64,000 nucleotides of DNA. Source: Parvibaculaceae bacterium Mf 1.05b.01. Lineage in GTDB: Bacteria; Pseudomonadota; Alphaproteobacteria; Parvibaculales; Parvibaculaceae. The notes under the pieces are model-generated. The model saw only the letters and a list, made by a program, of their open reading frames with translations. It had not been told where the DNA came from and ran no database searches. The stretch's first letter is position 1, and each line of letters starts with the position of its first letter. Below, piece after piece: positions 1 to 9,621 of the stretch. The stretch spans positions 744,001 through 808,000 of the forward strand of contig BAOK01000001.1 of the NCBI GenBank assembly GCA_000509225.1. Direction: 5' to 3'. The translations under genes were made by a program, and so were the position numbers.

Positions 1-26
1 TTTCTTCGAGACGCGAGGCTTATACC

Positions 27-1241
27 ATGTCCCATTCCCGTACCGATGCCTTCATCTGTGACGCTGTACGCACGCCCATAGGCCGCTATGGCGGCAGTCT
101 GGCGACTGTCCGTCCTGATGATTTGGGGGCTGTTCCTCTGATGGCTCTTATGGAGCGGAACAGCGATGTTAACTGGGAACGGGTGGACGATGTGATCTTT
201 GGCTGTGCCAATCAGGCTGGCGAAGACAATCGCAATGTTGCGCGTATGTCGTCGCTGCTGGCGGGTCTGCCGGTCAATGTTTCTGGTACAACAATCAACC
301 GCCTGTGCGGCTCTGGCATGGATGCGGTCGGCACTGCCTCGCGCGCCATCAAATCCGGTGAAGCTGATCTCATGATTGCAGGCGGTGTGGAGAGCATGTC
401 GCGGGCGCCTTTCGTTGTGGCAAAAGGCGGGACCGCCTTTGCGCGTGATGTGACCATGTATGACACGACGATCGGCTGGCGGTTTATAAACCCGCTGATG
501 AACAGCCAGTACGGCACCGACTCGATGCCTGAGACCGGTGAGAATGTTGCTGAAGACTTTCAGATCTCCCGGGAAGACCAGGACCGCTTTGCGCTTTCGA
601 GCCAGAAGAAAGCAGGTGCAGCGATGGCGCGGGGACGCTTTGAGAAAGAGACCGTGCCTGTCACCATTTCCACGCGGAAGGGCGAGACTGTTGTCGCTGT
701 GGATGAGCATCCGCGCCCGGAGACAAGTGCGGAAGGGCTCGCGAAACTCAAAGCACCGTTCCGCGAAGGTGGCTCAGTGACAGCCGGCAATGCGTCAGGC
801 GTAAATGATGGGGCCTGTGCGTTGCTCCTGGCATCGCATGACGGTGTGGCGCAACATGGCCTTAAGCCTCTTGCCCGGGTCGTCGGCATGGCAACGGCGG
901 GTGTGCCTCCTCGGGTGATGGGCATTGGTCCAGCCCCTGCGGTGCGCAAGGTTTTGGAGCAGACCGGCCTTTCTCTTGGGGACATGGACGTGATCGAATT
1001 GAACGAGGCCTTTGCCTCTCAATCGCTCGCTGTCATGCGTGATTTGGGACTTGCAGATGATGCCTCACACGTGAACCCGAATGGTGGTGCGATTGCGCTT
1101 GGTCATCCGCTCGGTATGAGCGGCGCACGGCTGGTAACGACGGCGGTTCACGAGTTGCAGGAGACCGGTGGACGCTACGGGCTCTGCACAATGTGTATTG
1201 GCGTTGGGCAGGGCATTGCGACGATCATTGAGCGTGTTTAA
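27..1241 (+). CDS. Thiolase (acetyl-CoA acyltransferase, 3-oxoadipyl-CoA thiolase-like)
   Basis: 404-residue thiolase that would cleave a 3-ketoacyl-CoA with CoA, or run the reverse condensation, in the cytoplasm. The nucleophilic Cys is in NRLCGSG (C94), the histidine in GHPLG (H360) and the second active-site Cys in CIGVGQG (C390), so the catalytic set is complete. The length and the motif [15 protein letters not shown] resemble PcaF/PaaJ-type thiolases of beta-ketoadipate and phenylacetate breakdown. However, no other gene of those pathways is in the window, so a general fatty-acid role is equally possible. It begins 26 bases from the window edge, with GAGGC upstream as a weak ribosome-binding site, so any upstream operon partner cannot be seen. 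The next gene is convergent. Confidence 0.93.
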   Translation: MSHSRTDAFICDAVRTPIGRYGGSLATVRPDDLGAVPLMALMERNSDVNWERVDDVIFGCANQAGEDNRNVARMSSLLAGLPVNVSGTTINRLCGSGMDAVGTASRAIKSGEADLMIAGGVESMSRAPFVVAKGGTAFARDVTMYDTTIGWRFINPLMNSQYGTDSMPETGENVAEDFQISREDQDRFALSSQKKAGAAMARGRFEKETVPVTISTRKGETVVAVDEHPRPETSAEGLAKLKAPFREGGSVTAGNASGVNDGACALLLASHDGVAQHGLKPLARVVGMATAGVPPRVMGIGPAPAVRKVLEQTGLSLGDMDVIELNEAFASQSLAVMRDLGLADDASHVNPNGGAIALGHPLGMSGARLVTTAVHELQETGGRYGLCTMCIGVGQGIATIIERV

Positions 1242-1259
1242 ACCGCGTTTGCCAACAGG

Positions 1260-2222
1260 CTAGGGGAGAGCAACCTGAAGCGGTTGAGTATCGTCTTCTG
1301 CAGGCGCGCTGGGTGTCGCCGCTTTGATCTCGTCTTTGTCTTCTTCAGGCAGGCGCAACAGTTCGGGGTCAGCCAGGTCTGCCCGTGCACGGGCGATGGT
1401 ATCGGCGCGAGGGGGGCGCTCGCCTGACAAGACAGGCATCAGCCAATCAGATGACCAGTTCTCCAGACCTTCCTGGGTGTCAGGGTGCCGGAAGAAGGTG
1501 CCTTGAGCGGCGCTGAAGCCCATGTCCGCCAGCGGCTTGATGGTTTCTATGTCTTCTACGCGGGTGGCTGTTACGGACAGACCGTTGGCGGAGGCTGCCT
1601 CCAGCCTCTCGGCAATCAGACCCTTCCGGGACCGCCTGATGCTTCGGGCAAACTTGATCAAAGACGTGCCGCCGATTTTCAGTTCGGAAAAATACTCAGC
1701 GCTGATCTGTTCGTGGGGCAGCAGATCCATCCCGGCGGTGTCCAGCGCAATCGCAATACCCTTTTTCTTGAGTTCGCTGAGCGCGCTTAACCGTTTCTCG
1801 GGGGCCTCTGTTAAGGCCGCCTCCGGAACATCCACAGAAAACGCGTCTGATGGAATCGCATAGGCCGTGAAAAGGTCGCACATATGTTTAGCTAAGTGGG
1901 GGTTGTCGATGTCTTCCGCACTCAGGTTTACAGAGACTGTCCAGTGTCTTTGTTGGGAGCGCCAGATTGATACAACACGTGCGGCTTCATGGAGCATCAG
2001 GTCTGTCAGTTCCTGAAGGCGTCCTTCGGTACCGATAAAACTCAGAAACTCGCCGGGCAACAAGGTTCCAAATTCTGGATGGTGCCAGCGAATGAAGCTT
2101 TCAACGCCCAATGTTCTGCCATCAATCAAAGACAGCTTGGGTTGAAACACGGCCGAGAAATGTCCCTGCGTGAATGCCTGATCGAGATCGTCAGTAGATA
2201 GGGGGGATGAGCTGCTATACAT
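1260..2222 (-). CDS. EAL-domain protein, catalytically degenerate
   Basis: 320-residue protein that is almost entirely an EAL (cyclic-di-GMP phosphodiesterase) domain at residues 15-255, plus a disordered acidic/proline tail. The signature is altered: the EAL tripeptide reads ESF (E41-S42-F43), the DDFG motif reads DTAG (D161, second Asp lost), the conserved KxD reads KIG (182-184), and the AEGVE motif reads ATRVE, with the metal-binding Glu replaced by T220. N99 and E134 remain, as does the QG motif (240-241). From family knowledge such losses abolish hydrolysis, so a c-di-GMP sensor or protein-interaction role is more likely than a phosphodiesterase. There is no GGDEF, PAS or membrane segment. 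It is convergent with the thiolase. Confidence 0.85.
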   Translation of the reverse strand: MYSSSSPLSTDDLDQAFTQGHFSAVFQPKLSLIDGRTLGVESFIRWHHPEFGTLLPGEFLSFIGTEGRLQELTDLMLHEAARVVSIWRSQQRHWTVSVNLSAEDIDNPHLAKHMCDLFTAYAIPSDAFSVDVPEAALTEAPEKRLSALSELKKKGIAIALDTAGMDLLPHEQISAEYFSELKIGGTSLIKFARSIRRSRKGLIAERLEAASANGLSVTATRVEDIETIKPLADMGFSAAQGTFFRHPDTQEGLENWSSDWLMPVLSGERPPRADTIARARADLADPELLRLPEEDKDEIKAATPSAPAEDDTQPLQVALP

Positions 2223-2391
2223 AATTCATTGGCACCGAGAAAGAATCTGGGGTCGAAATCTGTCTGATCTTGCGGGCCAGTGTAAGTTTCGCGCGTTAGG
2301 ATGACGTCGCGTTCGCCGTGCAAATTTGAGTAAATTTGTTTCTATGGTGGCCAAAGCGCTAGGGTCGTCGAAATAGATATTGGGGGATGAC

Positions 2392-3186
2392 TTGAGCGAG
2401 AAAACTGAAAAACCGTTGATACCGGCAGCGACGATCATGTTGTTGCGAGATGGCGAGCCTGGACTCGAAGTGTTTATGGTCGTTCGTCATCACCAGATCG
2501 ATTTTGCCTCTGGCGCGCTTGTCTTCCCCGGTGGCAAGCTTGATGAGGGAGATAAGGCAGCTGCTATTCGTACACGCTGTGATGGCGCTGAGGGTGTTTC
2601 AGATGGTGAACTTGCCATCCAGGTTGCGGCCATTCGGGAAGCCTTTGAAGAATGTGGTGTGCTGCTTGCGCGGCCCAAAGGATCCACATCGTTTGTTGAC
2701 GGGAAGCGCCTTGAAGGCATGGAACCATGGCGAGACCGGTTGCACAAAGGAGAGGTGCCTATCGCAGACTTCCTTGAACAGGAAGATCTTCACCTGGCAT
2801 GTGACGCGCTGGTGCCTTTTGCCCACTGGATTACGCCAAAGATGATGCCAAAGAGATTTGACACCTATTTTTATCTGGCGGCGGCGCCAGACGATCACCT
2901 TGCGGTTCATGATGGACACGAGAGTGTCGATTCCGTTTGGATTGAGCCTGCTGCGGCGCTCAAGGATGCCGAAGAGAAACGCCGGACAATTATTTTCCCG
3001 ACACGTTTGAATGTGGAAAAACTGGGACGCTCGCCAAATGTGGCAGCCGCTCTTTCTACAGCACAAGCAACTCAGGTGGTTACCGTAGAGCCAGTCGTGC
3101 GGGAAATTGATGGTGTGTCAAAACTCTGCATTCCTGCAGAGGCAGACTATTCGGTCGTCGAGGAGTCGATGGACCGGATTAATTGA
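2392..3186 (+). CDS. Nudix hydrolase, NUDT19-like (split Nudix box)
   Basis: About 264 residues, probably hydrolysing a nucleoside-diphosphate-linked substrate such as a CoA or acyl-CoA derivative. The Nudix signature is present but split: FPGGKLDEGD (about residues 45-54) is separated from REAFEECG (82-89) by roughly 27 residues instead of about 8. This is the layout of the NUDT19/RP2 branch, whose animal members hydrolyse CoA; the substrate here is inference. I place the start at TTG 2392, behind GGGGGA. The in-frame TTG at 2380 gives 268 residues but has no ribosome-binding site. The last 8 bases overlap the end of the convergent HPt gene. Confidence 0.85.
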   Translation: MSEKTEKPLIPAATIMLLRDGEPGLEVFMVVRHHQIDFASGALVFPGGKLDEGDKAAAIRTRCDGAEGVSDGELAIQVAAIREAFEECGVLLARPKGSTSFVDGKRLEGMEPWRDRLHKGEVPIADFLEQEDLHLACDALVPFAHWITPKMMPKRFDTYFYLAAAPDDHLAVHDGHESVDSVWIEPAAALKDAEEKRRTIIFPTRLNVEKLGRSPNVAAALSTAQATQVVTVEPVVREIDGVSKLCIPAEADYSVVEESMDRIN

Positions 3187-3673
3187 TGTTTTGGTGGAGT
3201 GTGCTGACGGCTGCTTCCAGCTCGGATGCGAGGGCCGCGGCCGTCGCATTCGTCTCATCTCGAACCTCATCACGAACAGCGGCCTTGATGGCCCCTACGT
3301 GACTTTTGGTCAGCATGATCAATTCGGCTGCATCAACCCGTTGGCACCCCAGTAGTTCGCAAAGCGAGGTTGCGATACGGCCGACAATAGGATAGCCGAG
3401 CGTTGGGGCCTGTCCCTTTAGATCATGGGCGCGTCGAAACAAATCATCTGTACGTTCCGCATCTGTTGGTGTTTCAAGCCAAGCAGCAAGTGCTTTTGTC
3501 AGATCTTCTGCCTCTTCCTGAATCCAGCCCGCGAATTCATCGCGCATGCTGTCGATTGCTTTTTCAGCGCGGGCAATCAGATCTTCGCGGGAAACGCGTG
3601 CGGGCAATAGCCTCTTCGGGGTGACTTTGCGACTCTGCGCAACCATGTCAAGATTCTCCGTGGTCCATGTCAT
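3179..3673 (-). CDS. HPt-domain phosphotransfer protein
   Basis: About 164 residues with a single histidine phosphotransfer domain. The phospho-acceptor is H83 in the motif RRAHDLKGQAPTLG, which matches the HPt consensus AHxLKGxAxxLG closely. The N-terminal 35 residues are basic and unstructured. It is a soluble cytoplasmic relay protein; no histidine kinase or response regulator lies nearby, so its partner is elsewhere in the genome. The start is taken as ATG 3673 behind GGTGAG; an upstream in-frame TTG at 3697 would add 8 residues. A degenerate EAL gene one gene away hints at a signalling neighbourhood, but on distance alone. Confidence 0.85.
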   Translation of the reverse strand: MTWTTENLDMVAQSRKVTPKRLLPARVSREDLIARAEKAIDSMRDEFAGWIQEEAEDLTKALAAWLETPTDAERTDDLFRRAHDLKGQAPTLGYPIVGRIATSLCELLGCQRVDAAELIMLTKSHVGAIKAAVRDEVRDETNATAAALASELEAAVSTLHQNIN

Positions 3674-3744
3674 TTCGCTCACCCGTGGACTCCCCAATCC
3701 TTTGTTACCGGGGACATCCTAGATAGATCGGTTTAACAATCTGT

Positions 3745-4833
3745 TTACTGAGATGGATTTTTAGGGCGATTTTTGGGGGCAACAAGTGGGGCCGCCAACA
3801 ATACGAAGAGGATCCGAAGGATATGAAGCGTCGAAACGTAGGCTGTATTGATGCCTATGGTCAGCGCGATCAGGGCCATTTCCGTCAAACCACCGGGGCT
3901 TAGTGCCAGCACGAGCGCTTCCATCGGGTGCCCCAGGAGATCCGCCATGCCCAGACCAATCAAGGACGCGGTCACAATCATCAGGCTTGTGGTCATTGTG
4001 GCGAGGATGATTGTCTTGCGGGCACTTTTCCAAGTCTGACCTGCAAAACGGCTGCCGATTGAGGCCCCTACAATAATTTGAGCAATGGCGATCAGTTCGA
4101 GGGGTGGAGCGTTGGTGGTCCAGCCTGCGGTGTGCGCCAGCGCACTCAACGCCATTGGGCCGAGAAAGGCAGGCGCCGGGAGCGTCATCCAACGAGCGGC
4201 ATAGAGGCCGAAAATTGCACAGCCGAACAGAATGAGGCCGTCGGCAATTGGGAAGGAAGCGACACTCACAAGGTTTGAGGGGAGCGTCGGGATCTCCAGT
4301 CCCAGAATGCTACGAAAGTAGAAAGGGATGACGCTCACCACGATCAGGATCCTGGTGGCATGGGCGAGTGCAATGGTTTTGGCGTCGCCGCCCAGGTCGG
4401 TGCCCATCAATGTCATTTCGGTAAAGCCACCTGGCACTGCCGCAAAATAGGATGTGACCGGGTCATAACCGCCAAGCTGCCGAAAAATGATGTAACCGCC
4501 AGCGGCAAACGCGGACATGACGGCCACCATCACCGAAACGCTAGGCACCCAATTCGCTGCCTGCTTGACGATGTCAGGTGTGAACGCGGACCCCATCAAC
4601 ACGCCGAGAACGGCGACCATGATGCTCACGGCACTCGGGTATATTTCTGTTTTTGCGCCGAAGAGAGCAAGACATGTGGTTGCCGCCATGGCGCCCAGCA
4701 TCCAGGCGAGCGGGGCGCCGAGGAAAGCGAAGAGCGCCCCTCCCAGTGATCCGGCTGCCAGCGCAAGGGCAACGTTTCTGCGCGAGAGAGTGACATCCGC
4801 CGCCGGTTCAGAAAGAGGATCGTTAAGCGTCAA
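3745..4833 (-). CDS. AbrB-family membrane protein (putative transporter/regulator)
   Basis: 362-residue inner-membrane protein with about ten hydrophobic segments in two repeated halves. Each half carries the family hallmark PGG(F/L)[15 protein letters not shown] near residue 134 and [12 protein letters not shown] near 316. This is the AbrB duplication family, sometimes annotated as putative ammonia monooxygenase, a label without biochemical support. Transport substrate unknown. Translation probably starts at TTG 4833, inside the NAD kinase stop (TTGA overlap of 4 bases), with no ribosome-binding site of its own, which indicates translational coupling to nadK. Confidence 0.85.
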   Translation of the reverse strand: MTLNDPLSEPAADVTLSRRNVALALAAGSLGGALFAFLGAPLAWMLGAMAATTCLALFGAKTEIYPSAVSIMVAVLGVLMGSAFTPDIVKQAANWVPSVSVMVAVMSAFAAGGYIIFRQLGGYDPVTSYFAAVPGGFTEMTLMGTDLGGDAKTIALAHATRILIVVSVIPFYFRSILGLEIPTLPSNLVSVASFPIADGLILFGCAIFGLYAARWMTLPAPAFLGPMALSALAHTAGWTTNAPPLELIAIAQIIVGASIGSRFAGQTWKSARKTIILATMTTSLMIVTASLIGLGMADLLGHPMEALVLALSPGGLTEMALIALTIGINTAYVSTLHILRILFVLLAAPLVAPKNRPKNPSQ

Positions 4834-5597
4834 GGAAGAAACTGTTCGCGAAGAATACGTTCATCCAGGCTGTGGCCCTCGTCGAACATCATCAGCAGTT
4901 CGACCGAGCGTTCCTCCGAGATATGGACGTCCGTCACATTTCGGACTTCTGAGTGGTCCGCCACGCAACTGACGGGCCGTTTTCCTGCTTCCAGGATCTC
5001 GAAGCGGACTTCGGCCGTGTGAGGCAATAGGGCGCCGCGCCAGCGTCTTGGCCTGAAGGCACTGATCGGCGTGAGCGCCAGAAGTTCGCCCCCGATTGGA
5101 ATGATGGGCCCTTGAGCAGAGAAATTATAGGCCGTGCTGCCTGCAGGTGTGGCGACCAGCACGCCGTCACAAATCAGCTCGTCCATGCGCATCTTGCCAT
5201 CAATGGAAATGCGGATTTTCGCGGCCTGGTAGGTTTCTCGCAAAAGAGAGACCTCGTTGATTGCCAGAGCCGTATGGGTTTTTCCGTCGGCGACTTTCGC
5301 CACCATCTTGAGCGGATGAAGGGTGGTGATGTCAGCTGCGTTCAACCGTTCTGGGAGGTTGTTGTCCTGAAACTCGTTCATCAGGAAGCCGACTGACCCG
5401 CGGTTCATGCCGTAAATCGGGATGCGCCGGTCCATATAGGTGTGGAGGGTTTGCAGCATCAGGCCGTCACCGCCGAGAGCGACGATGACATCTGCGTCTT
5501 CCGTGTCGGCATTGCCGTAGCGCTCACTCAGGTTTTTGAGTGCTGCTTGTGCTTCCGGCACGTCTGTCGCCACAAAGGCAATTTTGCGGAACTTCAT
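4830..5597 (-). CDS. nadK: NAD kinase
   Basis: 255 residues; phosphorylates NAD+ to NADP+ with ATP or polyphosphate in the cytoplasm. The GGDG motif is at residues 42-45 ([11 protein letters not shown]), followed by [15 protein letters not shown] and the second family motif [15 protein letters not shown]. The length is typical of alphaproteobacterial NadK. ATG start with GGAG seven bases upstream. First gene of a two-gene unit with the AbrB-family gene, whose start overlaps this stop by 4 bases. The roughly 200 bases upstream, before the divergent Cys-rich gene, contain no other gene. Confidence 0.95.
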   Translation of the reverse strand: MKFRKIAFVATDVPEAQAALKNLSERYGNADTEDADVIVALGGDGLMLQTLHTYMDRRIPIYGMNRGSVGFLMNEFQDNNLPERLNAADITTLHPLKMVAKVADGKTHTALAINEVSLLRETYQAAKIRISIDGKMRMDELICDGVLVATPAGSTAYNFSAQGPIIPIGGELLALTPISAFRPRRWRGALLPHTAEVRFEILEAGKRPVSCVADHSEVRNVTDVHISEERSVELLMMFDEGHSLDERILREQFLP

Positions 5598-5802
5598 CCC
5601 GGGCTCCGTTTTCCACCTGATTCAGGTCAAGGCGTTAAATGTTGGGCGCACTATAACCTTTCAAGCGTTTCAGGTAACGGGTTGAATTTATGGGTGATTC
5701 ATGGGCCGGTTGTGGTCACAAACGCATGGGGCATTTCGTCCTAATGACAGGACGCGATGGTCCAGATAGAAATTGAAGAATTCAGAAGGGGCACATATCG
5801 GC

Positions 5803-6219
5803 ATGGGGCCAAATTCCACCACACGCACCAAGAGTGCACAGAGCGGCGACACACGGCGTTTCGTTGTGGCGGTGCTTGGTGTGTGGGCGATGCTTCTCCA
5901 GCTCATGCTGCCCTTCGCTGGAGCAATTGCGGCAGAATCAGGTGATGAATTCTGGGTCACGATCTGCACGACCGCCGGTATTGAAGATATCTATCTTGGC
6001 GATGGTGCAGACACGCCTGGTGATAAGACCAGCAATAGTGCCGGGTGTGACGTATGCACTGTCTGTGCGTGCACGTCTGGCACCGGCTGTGGATGCAGTT
6101 CTATCAAGCTGGTGCAGCAGCGCTCGCTCATGCTTGCTGGTGTCTCTCCTCCTCATGATGAACGCCTCGACACGTCTCATGTTGTCAGCTCTCACCCTAC
6201 GAGAGCGCCCCCTGCCTGA
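5803..6219 (+). CDS. Small cysteine-rich exported protein, DUF2946-like, copper-linked
   Basis: About 138 residues. A hydrophobic segment (about residues 19-43, ending AGAIAAES) acts as signal peptide or anchor, followed by a dense cysteine cluster GCDVCTVCACTSGTGCGC with six Cys in eighteen residues. Small proteins of this type (DUF2946) often precede copper TonB receptors, and that is the arrangement here: the OprC-like receptor follows 66 bases downstream. A role in periplasmic metal binding is inferred. The start is ATG 5803 behind AGAAGGGG; an in-frame TTG at 5773 has no ribosome-binding site. The C-terminus is Ser/His/Pro-rich and low in complexity. Confidence 0.7.
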   Translation: MGPNSTTRTKSAQSGDTRRFVVAVLGVWAMLLQLMLPFAGAIAAESGDEFWVTICTTAGIEDIYLGDGADTPGDKTSNSAGCDVCTVCACTSGTGCGCSSIKLVQQRSLMLAGVSPPHDERLDTSHVVSSHPTRAPPA

Positions 6220-6285
6220 ATTCAGTAGGTGCTTCGCGCACTGATTTTCGAGTTTTCGAGTCTGAATTCTTAGGGGACATTTTCC

Positions 6286-8421
6286 GTGACATTGCCATCC
6301 AAGCGTCTGGGACGACGCCTTGGCGGCCATTGTGCGCTGATTGGCACAGTGGCGCTTATCCCAATCATTGGGAGCGCATCTGCATCCTTGGCGATGGGTG
6401 AGATTGAGGCGCTCCATCTCTCTGAAATCGTCGTGCGCGTCAGTGAAGGTGAGCCGGCGATCCGTCAGAGTTTTCCGCGCGAGCGCCTGACACCGGAAAC
6501 GGACAGCGGTGCGTATCTACGCAACACGGTTGGCATCTCAGCCGGTCGCATGGGCGGGCATGGCGTTGATCCGGTCATTCGGGGGCAGCAGCAAAACCAG
6601 ATCAATATTCTGAATGATGGCGCTTCTCAGTATGGCGCCTGTCCAAACCGGATGGACCCACCAGCCTCTTTCATCAACATGGATACCTATGACCGTGTGA
6701 CGGTGCTGAAGGGATATTCGAGCGTGCTCTATGGCGCTGGTGGGACCGGTGGCACGGTGCTTTTTGAGCGGGATCCGGTGCGGTTGGATCGATGGACAAG
6801 CAAGGGTGACATCTCTGTCGGATATGAGAGCAATGGCTCCTCCAAACGCGCTTCTGGCATAGGACTTGTCGGTGACAGTTGGGGCTCCGTGCGCGCTGAC
6901 GCAACTTATGTGGATGCCGGCAATTATGAAGATGGCGACGGCAATGACGTTGCGACTTCTTACCGCCAGCGTCACGGAGGGCTTGGCCTCTCGATCACGC
7001 CGACACCCGATCAGTTTTTCTCCGTTGATATTGAGCAAGACCGCGTCACCGATGCCTTGTTTCCAGGCGCTGGCATGGACTCGCCTTTGTCCGACTCAGT
7101 CAAAATCACGGCCAAAGGCATTTTGGATTTTGACGGTTTTCTCTCGCGCCTTCGCTTTGAGGCCTATGGGTCGCTGGTTGACCATGAGATGGACAATTTT
7201 TCGCTGCGTCCCTTTACTGCCATGCGGGCCCGATTTGTCGACAGCACGTCAGACACCTATGGCGGGCGTGTCATTGGCGACTTGCGATTTGATGAATTGT
7301 CTCTGTCGGTTGGCGCTGATCTACAGCGGAATGAACGCGAGGCGCAACGGTTTGATGGACCGACAGGTGCAACGGCTAATGTCTTGCAAAATCTGCTCTG
7401 GCCAGATGTTGCGATTACCCAAATCGGTGTTTTCGCCGAAGGTGTTCTCCTCCTTGGCGAGGCAACAGGTCTGAAGCTGGGCCTTCGTTATGACAATGTC
7501 ACCTCTGACGCTCGCAAGGCGGATGTGCAGGCGCGCGTCAGCCCGGTGGGCGGCGGCGTGTTTCGCTCTGCGAACAATCTCTATCAGATCCACTATGGCA
7601 CCACAGCGAACCGGACAATTGATCACAATATAAGTGGTTTGGCGCGGCTTGAGCATGATGTGTCTGATCTCACCACCGTGTTTGCCGGGGTGAGCCATTC
7701 CATGCGGTCACCGGACGCAACGGAACGCTATCTCTCAAATTTCATGGGCCCTGGGGGTGTGAGCAGTTGGGTTGGAAACCCCAATCTTGACCCAGAGCGT
7801 CACCAACAGATCGATGTGGGCTTTGCGTCCGATGGTGGGGCGTGGGGTCTCTCTGGTTCGCTCTATTATGACCGCGTCGAAGATTACATCCTTCGCGACC
7901 GTGCTCGCGCGCAGGCAGGCATTCTGACCAACGACACACGCACAACAGTCTATCGCAACGTGCGGGCGACACTGGCGGGTGGCGAGCTGGAAGCGCGGCA
8001 TGCCTTTGCCCCGGGTTGGGAAGGCTCTGCAGGCGTTGCTTACACCTATGGGCAAAATGAAACGGATGGTCGTGCTCTTGCGCAGATCCCGCCAGTAGAG
8101 GTCCATTTCGAGCTTCGTTATGACGCGACAGACTGGCTGATCGGCGCCCGTGTTGATATGGCCGCCAAAGCGACCCGTGTCGATGCGGACCCAGTCAATG
8201 GATCAGGTCGTGATGCGGGGCAGACATCTTCCTGGGCCACTCTGGGTGTGTTCGGAAAGTATCTGTTCAATGAAGTCGTCGCTCTAGAGGGCGGTGTCTC
8301 AAATGTTCTTGATGCTGATTATGCCTACCATCTCAACCGAGAAGACATCTTCTCTGGCACCAGCGTGCAGGTGGATGAGCCGGGCCGGTCAGCATTCTTA
8401 AAAATTTCACTGAGTTTTTGA
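6286..8421 (+). CDS. TonB-dependent copper receptor, OprC-like
   Basis: 711-residue outer-membrane receptor: signal peptide (residues 1-36), TonB-box-like LSEIVV (45-50), plug domain and a 22-strand-type barrel ending in SAFLKISLSF with terminal Phe. The plug carries CPNRM (C119, M123) followed by DPP, and the barrel carries HEM (H300, M302). This reproduces the CxxxM-HxM copper site described for Pseudomonas OprC, so copper binding is a well-founded inference. It would move copper or a copper compound across the outer membrane with TonB energy. GTG start with AGGGGA 8 bases upstream. Middle gene of a three-gene copper-type unit. Confidence 0.9.
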   Translation: MTLPSKRLGRRLGGHCALIGTVALIPIIGSASASLAMGEIEALHLSEIVVRVSEGEPAIRQSFPRERLTPETDSGAYLRNTVGISAGRMGGHGVDPVIRGQQQNQINILNDGASQYGACPNRMDPPASFINMDTYDRVTVLKGYSSVLYGAGGTGGTVLFERDPVRLDRWTSKGDISVGYESNGSSKRASGIGLVGDSWGSVRADATYVDAGNYEDGDGNDVATSYRQRHGGLGLSITPTPDQFFSVDIEQDRVTDALFPGAGMDSPLSDSVKITAKGILDFDGFLSRLRFEAYGSLVDHEMDNFSLRPFTAMRARFVDSTSDTYGGRVIGDLRFDELSLSVGADLQRNEREAQRFDGPTGATANVLQNLLWPDVAITQIGVFAEGVLLLGEATGLKLGLRYDNVTSDARKADVQARVSPVGGGVFRSANNLYQIHYGTTANRTIDHNISGLARLEHDVSDLTTVFAGVSHSMRSPDATERYLSNFMGPGGVSSWVGNPNLDPERHQQIDVGFASDGGAWGLSGSLYYDRVEDYILRDRARAQAGILTNDTRTTVYRNVRATLAGGELEARHAFAPGWEGSAGVAYTYGQNETDGRALAQIPPVEVHFELRYDATDWLIGARVDMAAKATRVDADPVNGSGRDAGQTSSWATLGVFGKYLFNEVVALEGGVSNVLDADYAYHLNREDIFSGTSVQVDEPGRSAFLKISLSF

Positions 8422-8499
8422 CGCCTTGGAGGAGATGAGCCTTTGCAATCCATCAAGAGGTTCAGCTTCTCCCCTAACTGTTTCAGGAGGAAATATAAA

Positions 8500-9606
8500 A
8501 TGAAAAATTCTGCTCTCAGGTGGTCACGATCAGGGTCTGCGATGGGTGTCGCTGTCACTGCCGCTCTCACATTTTCAACGCCGACATTCGCCCATGATGG
8601 CGTTGATCACGAGCCGGATGCCACAAACGCTTATGCGCATGCGCCCATCGGTGTGATGGGCGACCATCTGCACAAAGCCGGGGAGGTTATGTTCTCCTAT
8701 CGCTTTATGCACATGGATATGGAAGGAAATCGGATTGGAAACCGTTCCGTTAGCCCAGAAGAAATCGTGACGACAGTTCCCAACCGCTTCGCCGGTCCGC
8801 CAACGCTGCGTGTTGTACCTACTGAAATGACCATGGACATGCATATGGTTGGGGCCATGTATGCGCCGACAGATGACATCACTTTGATGCTGATGGGCAT
8901 GTATCTCGAAAAAGAGATGGATCACATTACCTTCCAGGGGATGGCCGGCACCACGCGTCTTGGCACATTCACAACGAAGAGCTCAGGTATTGGGGACACA
9001 AAGGCTGCTGCTCTGGTGAACCTGCATGATGAACCAGGCCATAAGGTGCATGCGAATATTGGTCTCAGCATCCCGACTGGATCGATCACCGAGAGTGATA
9101 GCGTCCTGACACCGATGGGGACCCGCCCCACATTGCGCTTGCCTTATGCCATGCAATTGGGCTCGGGCACATATGACTTGGAGCCTGGCCTTACCTATAC
9201 AGGCTATGACGCGAATTGGGGGTGGGGCGCTCAATGGCGATCAACTCTGCGGACGGGCACGAATGATGAAGGCTACACGCTTGGGAACAAGCATCAGCTG
9301 ACCGGCTGGGCGTCCTATCAGTTCCAACCATGGATCAGCCTCTCGGGACGACTGACTGCAAAGCATGAAGGCACGATTGAGGGTTTTGATCCTCGGATTA
9401 CCGCGCCTGTCCAAACCGCTGACCCGGACAATTTTGGTGGCAAGCGCGTGGAAGCCTTTGTCGGACTTAACCTGGCTGGGCAATCGGGATACCTGGAAGG
9501 GCACCGCCTTGCGCTTGAAATCGGGGCACCGATCTATGAGAACCTCAACGGACCTCAGATGGAAACAGATTTGATGGTCACCATTGGCTGGCAGAAAGCC
9601 TTCTGA
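8500..9606 (+). CDS. Met/His-rich outer-membrane beta-barrel protein, copper-linked
   Basis: About 368 residues with a cleavable signal peptide ending TFAHDG. Mature N-terminus: HDGVDHEPD, then HAPIGVMGDHLH, then FMHMDMEGNRIG and MTMDMHMVGAM, all rich in Met and His as in copper-handling proteins. The rest alternates short amphipathic strands and ends in GWQKAF, typical of a Phe-terminated outer-membrane barrel; it resembles the proteins annotated as transporter or Phenol_MetA_deg-like beside OprC genes. Start at ATG 8500 behind a perfect AGGAGG; the longer ORF from 8443 lacks this. Follows the receptor by 78 bases. Exact function unknown. Confidence 0.8.
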   Translation: MKNSALRWSRSGSAMGVAVTAALTFSTPTFAHDGVDHEPDATNAYAHAPIGVMGDHLHKAGEVMFSYRFMHMDMEGNRIGNRSVSPEEIVTTVPNRFAGPPTLRVVPTEMTMDMHMVGAMYAPTDDITLMLMGMYLEKEMDHITFQGMAGTTRLGTFTTKSSGIGDTKAAALVNLHDEPGHKVHANIGLSIPTGSITESDSVLTPMGTRPTLRLPYAMQLGSGTYDLEPGLTYTGYDANWGWGAQWRSTLRTGTNDEGYTLGNKHQLTGWASYQFQPWISLSGRLTAKHEGTIEGFDPRITAPVQTADPDNFGGKRVEAFVGLNLAGQSGYLEGHRLALEIGAPIYENLNGPQMETDLMVTIGWQKAF

Positions 9607-9621
9607 GTCTTGAACGGAAGA

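Noticed and set aside
5710-5721. TTGTG-N2-CACAA inverted repeat upstream of the copper cluster
   Set aside because: Short, spacing fits no known family site, and no promoter context is visible.
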